From: an uncultured Lachnospiraceae bacterium | GTDB taxonomy: Bacteria; Bacillota; Clostridia; Lachnospirales; Lachnospiraceae | Length of the DNA stretch: 7,197 bases | Reading direction: 5' to 3' | NCBI GenBank assembly: GCA_900554925.1 | Contig: USJG01000119.1 | Coordinates: 1-7,197, forward strand | Part shown: positions 5,251 to 7,197 of the stretch, in pieces | Layout of the letters: every line of letters starts with the position of its first letter | How positions within the stretch are numbered: the first letter of the stretch is position 1 | Made by a program: the position numbers and the translations under genes | The notes under the pieces: model-generated | Told to the model about the DNA's origin: nothing | What the model saw: only the letters and a program-made list of their open reading frames with translations | Databases searched by the model: none

Positions 5251-5286
5251 TCATATCCTTATTCGGTTAAAATTTAATATCTGATG

Positions 5287-5568
5287 TTATTCCCCTGACA
5301 TTTCATAATCAGTCAATACATCAATAAGAAGCAGGATTCCTAACCGAAATCCATAAGAAAAATTAGCGTAACACTCCATATAGTGTGTATCGTGGACAAG
5401 CTCGCCCCATTGATTGAACTTTTCTTTATCTTCCTGAGCTATCTTTTTCCGAAAATATTCCCTGAATTCTCCAACCTCTTTACTGATCGTGCGGTAGTTC
5501 TTTTCTTTGGGAACAATCTTTTCTGAGGGGTAAATTCTTCCACTGTATAAATCCTCTAAAATGCCCAT
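5287..5568 (-). CDS. DUF6809-like protein, second of a tandem pair (93 aa)
   Basis: A small, probably cytoplasmic protein whose function is unknown. It shows the family pattern: an N-terminal MGILEDLYSGRIYPSEKIVP, a charged helical middle (residues 22-60, FREYFRKKIAQEDKEKFNQW) and a C-terminal YGFRLGILLLIDVL helix (72-85). Proteins of this type are common in Lachnospiraceae, often in accessory DNA. ATG 5568 is supported by AGGAGG 6 nt upstream, which lies in the last codons of the preceding gene. That gene stops at 5570, so the two are surely co-transcribed and probably coupled. It is a diverged paralogue of the upstream gene. A hairpin follows at 5201-5239. Confidence 0.75.
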   Translation of the reverse strand: MGILEDLYSGRIYPSEKIVPKEKNYRTISKEVGEFREYFRKKIAQEDKEKFNQWGELVHDTHYMECYANFSYGFRLGILLLIDVLTDYEMSGE

Positions 5569-5569
5569 A

Positions 5570-5866
5570 CTATTCCTCCTGCCGAACGACCAGCGAATCT
5601 CGTTTCTCCATGACTTCCAGCATCATCAATGTGCCCAGACAGTAGCCGCAGACAAAACGTTCTGTTGCATAATATCCGCTTTCAATATTCCATGCTTCTG
5701 TTGCTTTATCCAGAAGTTCTGTTTCCTCTGCATTAAGCTTCTTTTCCAGGGCATCCATCAGTTCATAAGCAGTTTTAACAGCCTTTTGATGTTCTGGGCT
5801 ACGGTTTTCAACAACGGATTCAAGGGAAAGATTACCATCGTATAATGATTCCAAAATATTAATCAT
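5570..5866 (-). CDS. DUF6809-like protein, first of a tandem pair (98 aa)
   Basis: This has the same overall plan as its downstream neighbour: MINILESLYDGNLSLES at the start, a helical charged centre (AYELMDALEKKLNAEETELLDKA) and a C-terminal FVCGYCLGTLMMLEVM in place of FSYGFRLGILLLIDVL. The shared hallmarks are LYxG near residue 8 and GxxLGxLxxxxV near the end. Function is unknown, and no catalytic motif or signal peptide is visible. AAGGA about 10 nt before ATG 5866 is a moderate ribosome site. No clear promoter lies directly upstream, though GACAGAT is repeated in tandem in the leader. The gene may be read from the ribbon-helix-helix promoter at 6250-6222, since no good minus-strand terminator separates them. 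Confidence 0.72.
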   Translation of the reverse strand: MINILESLYDGNLSLESVVENRSPEHQKAVKTAYELMDALEKKLNAEETELLDKATEAWNIESGYYATERFVCGYCLGTLMMLEVMEKRDSLVVRQEE

Positions 5867-5910
5867 GCTTTTCAGTCCTTTCGATTATCTGTCAATCTGT
5901 CACAAGCCGC

Positions 5911-5939
5911 TTGCAAGAGAAAACCGCACATTGTATAAT
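5911..5939 (+). promoter_or_regulatory. Plus-strand promoter with no gene behind it
   Basis: TTGCAA (5911-5916), a 17-bp spacer and a perfect TATAAT (5934-5939). The start point would be near 5946. It points into the 3' end of the minus-strand ribbon-helix-helix gene, and the only downstream structure is the hairpin at 5978-6019. The region also holds several inverted repeats (AGCCGC 5905-5910 with GCGGCT 5946-5951; CTTGCAAG 5910-5917). Confidence 0.45.
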
Positions 5940-5945
5940 ATTTAT

Positions 5946-6031
5946 GCGGCTCGCCGTCTTGCGGTGGGGCTGTATGTGGAAGTGGCGTAGAATAACACTT
6001 GCCAGTGAACGCCACTTCCTTTACATTTTTT
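5946..6031 (+). ncRNA. Candidate small RNA antisense to the ribbon-helix-helix gene end
   Basis: A transcript from the promoter at 5911-5939 would contain a perfect 11-bp hairpin (5978-5988 with 6009-6019, with an inner CACT/AGTG pair) and, 6 nt later, six T residues (6026-6031). This gives a predicted RNA of about 85 nt that overlaps the last few codons of the minus-strand gene ending at 6021. The gap between stem and T-run weakens the terminator. The same inverted repeats could instead belong to a transfer origin or a protein-binding site. Confidence 0.28.
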
Positions 6032-6191
6032 CAAGGGCTTTAATTCCGTCACGCAAACCCTGTGGGCGTTTTACGCCCTTTCTTTCACAATAATCGTCAA
6101 GAATTTTCAATTCTTCCTTTGTTATTCGGATATCAAGACGAATATTTTTGGGATTTGCTTCCACAGGCCGTCCCCGTCTTTGTGGCGACAT
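6021..6191 (-). CDS. Small ribbon-helix-helix (CopG/Arc-type) DNA-binding protein, 56 aa
   Basis: The frame begins at ATG 6191 with a perfect GGAGG 6 nt upstream and ends at 6021. The protein starts MSPQRRGRPVEANPKNIRLD. The N-terminal basic GRP motif, the strand PKNIRLDIRITKEE and the following two helices (ELKILDDYCERKG, RPQGLRDGIKALEKM) are the ribbon-helix-helix plan of small repressors and relaxosome accessory proteins, common in Clostridia mobile elements. It should bind DNA as a dimer through the RLDIRIT strand. Its promoter contains a repeated TTGTCGGTAA, one copy within the -35/-10 spacer, which makes autoregulation likely. It heads a same-strand group with the two DUF6809-like genes. 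Confidence 0.75.
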   Translation of the reverse strand: MSPQRRGRPVEANPKNIRLDIRITKEELKILDDYCERKGVKRPQGLRDGIKALEKM

Positions 6192-6221
6192 GTTCACCTC
6201 CTTTTACTTGCCAGCACCTAT

Positions 6222-6250
6222 ATTATAATTGATTACCGACAACAAATCAA
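6222..6250 (-). promoter_or_regulatory. Promoter of the ribbon-helix-helix gene
   Basis: On the minus strand TTGATT (6250-6245), a 17-bp spacer and a perfect TATAAT (6227-6222) lie about 31 bp before the start codon. The spacer contains one copy of the TTGTCGGTAA repeat, so a protein bound there would exclude RNA polymerase. Confidence 0.7.
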
Positions 6251-6267
6251 TAATTATTTACCGACAA
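6233..6267. repeat. Two copies of TTACCGACAA, operator-like
   Basis: TTACCGACAA occurs at 6233-6242 and again at 6258-6267, 25 bp apart in direct orientation. The first lies in the promoter spacer of the ribbon-helix-helix gene and the second just upstream of its -35. Direct repeats of this size are typical binding sites for small ribbon-helix-helix dimers. The site lies between two divergent promoters and might influence both. Confidence 0.55.
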
Positions 6268-6317
6268 ATAATGGTCATAACAAAATGTTTTCGCAGATTG
6301 TTCATAGTCATATATCG

Positions 6318-6347
6318 TTGACCTTTTCGCATTATTAGATGTATAAT
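6318..6347 (+). promoter_or_regulatory. Promoter of the lipoprotein gene
   Basis: TTGACC (6318-6323), an 18-bp spacer and a perfect TATAAT (6342-6347). The start point would be near 6354, giving a leader of about 40-50 nt before the lipoprotein start. It is divergent from the ribbon-helix-helix promoter, the -35 boxes being some 70 bp apart. Confidence 0.6.
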
Positions 6348-6401
6348 TAGTAATGTTTATAATGCGAATACAAATTTATATTCTTGGAGGAATGATTGCG
6401 T

Positions 6402-7197
6402 ATGAAAAAAGTTTTATCTGTTCTCACCTGTGTATTGCTGCTTTCTTTATCGGGCTGCGGTGTGGGCAACGCCGAACCGTCCGATGCTTCAGAGGCTGGT
6501 AAATCAAACGAAAGCAGCATATCTTCTGATGTATCCGTCGGCACGGAAAGCCTGGAACAAAATTCAAACTCAGAAAAAGAAGCCGCATCCGGCTCTGCCG
6601 TCAAACTTCTGGCAAGAGAATACATCCACCGTACCGACCAGGATGGACAGATCAGTTCCTACCGTGCGCCTATCTATACAGAAAGCGCGCTGTACGATGG
6701 ATTTGAACGGTACACGCCAGATGACATCCTTTTAGAAACAGTGGATGAGTGTACTTTTGAGATTGACGAAGCCGGAAGAACCCTTCTGCAGCTTCCGACA
6801 GACCAGTCTTATAAGGTAACTTATCTCTTTGATGAATCAGGCAGGCTTATGGAATCCAAATCCGAATCCCTCGATGGAAGCCTCGTTTACTACTGGTATG
6901 CCTGGACCTACGATGCTTCCGGTCTGCCTCAGAAAAAAATCCAGCTGGATTCCAAGGGGAACGAAACCGCTGACTTTTGGACTTACAGTTATGACGAATC
7001 TGGAAATATTATTCGCCGGGAAGATGCCTATGGTGCATGGACAGAATTCACTTATGACGAAGAAGGTTACCCTCTCACATCTGTCAACTATGACCAGGAT
7101 GGAGAAAAATATGATTTTTCTAAAATAGATATTACACAAAATATGTCAGAAAAAAATGAAGTTATATTAGAAGAGTTATCTAATCAAAAAAAATTCG
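6402..7197 (+). CDS. Secreted lipoprotein with YD-type repeats (3' end outside window)
   Basis: A lipoprotein anchored to the outer face of the membrane. Residues 1-19 form a lipoprotein signal (MKKVL, hydrophobic LTCVLLLS, lipobox LSGC with C19). Residues 20-65 are a Ser/Glu/Asn-rich low-complexity linker. From about 141 come four degenerate YD/RHS-like repeats: YLFDESGRL (141), WTYDASGLP (168), YSYDESGNI (196) and FTYDEEGYP (216). RHS-type repeats build curved beta sheets in cell-surface and toxin proteins, but here no toxin domain is seen and the function is unknown. The gene is cut by the window edge after 265 codons. The start is ambiguous: ATG 6402 lies 11 nt after GGAGG (6386-6390), whereas an in-frame TTG at 6396 is 5 nt away and would add two residues without altering the signal. 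Confidence 0.8.
   Translation, partial: MKKVLSVLTCVLLLSLSGCGVGNAEPSDASEAGKSNESSISSDVSVGTESLEQNSNSEKEAASGSAVKLLAREYIHRTDQDGQISSYRAPIYTESALYDGFERYTPDDILLETVDECTFEIDEAGRTLLQLPTDQSYKVTYLFDESGRLMESKSESLDGSLVYYWYAWTYDASGLPQKKIQLDSKGNETADFWTYSYDESGNIIRREDAYGAWTEFTYDEEGYPLTSVNYDQDGEKYDFSKIDITQNMSEKNEVILEELSNQKKF

Noticed and set aside
5911..6093. 60-codon plus-strand frame
   Set aside because: It overlaps the ribbon-helix-helix gene in antisense and lies over hairpin-rich DNA; a structured RNA is a better explanation.
1..7197. CRISPR arrays, tRNA or rRNA genes and known riboswitch folds
   Set aside because: No regularly spaced repeats, cloverleaf with CCA-type end, rRNA core motifs or recognisable riboswitch consensus were seen on either strand.

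Overview
The window looks like accessory DNA from a gut-type Clostridia genome, probably Lachnospiraceae or a close relative. The basis is the family mix (a short element-borne sigma factor, tandem DUF6809-like proteins, a small ribbon-helix-helix protein), AT-rich intergenic DNA, strong GGAGG ribosome sites and many rho-independent terminators. No rRNA, tRNA or CRISPR array is visible. No genus can be named from the sequence alone.

Left part (1-1410, minus strand). A short sigma-70-like regulator of the kind carried by integrative conjugative elements (473-928) sits behind a heavily structured leader. In transcript order the leader holds a stem enclosing a six-residue leader peptide with a strong ribosome site, two terminator-type hairpins, and a 14-bp perfect hairpin that takes in part of the sigma gene's own ribosome site. 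Two very small reading frames coupled by TAATG follow the sigma gene, and a terminator closes the unit at 20-80. This looks like an attenuation-controlled regulatory cassette of a conjugative element, or what is left of one.

Middle part (about 1413-3820, minus strand). A two-gene transposable module: a tyrosine recombinase with a full catalytic set (2773-3645) overlaps by 8 nt an IS91-type HUH transposase (1623-2780) with zinc fingers, an HxH motif and the YxxxY pair. The recombinase has its own promoter, and its ribosome site is masked by an inverted repeat. The exact ends of the element could not be fixed.

Right-middle part (3820-5290, plus strand). A 318-residue protein of unknown function has an XRE-like N-terminal region and a beta-rich C-terminal domain. 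It is preceded by an extended -10 promoter with two CTAG-centred palindromes. Behind it lies a small or frame-disrupted reading frame, then a hairpin shared with the convergent genes.

Right part (5287-7197). A minus-strand group holds a ribbon-helix-helix protein with a clear promoter and a repeated operator-like sequence, followed by two tandem DUF6809-like proteins. A plus-strand promoter and hairpin between them could make a small RNA. Divergent to this group, a plus-strand lipoprotein with YD-type repeats begins and runs off the window end. Overall the window reads as a mosaic of mobile-element pieces next to a surface lipoprotein gene.
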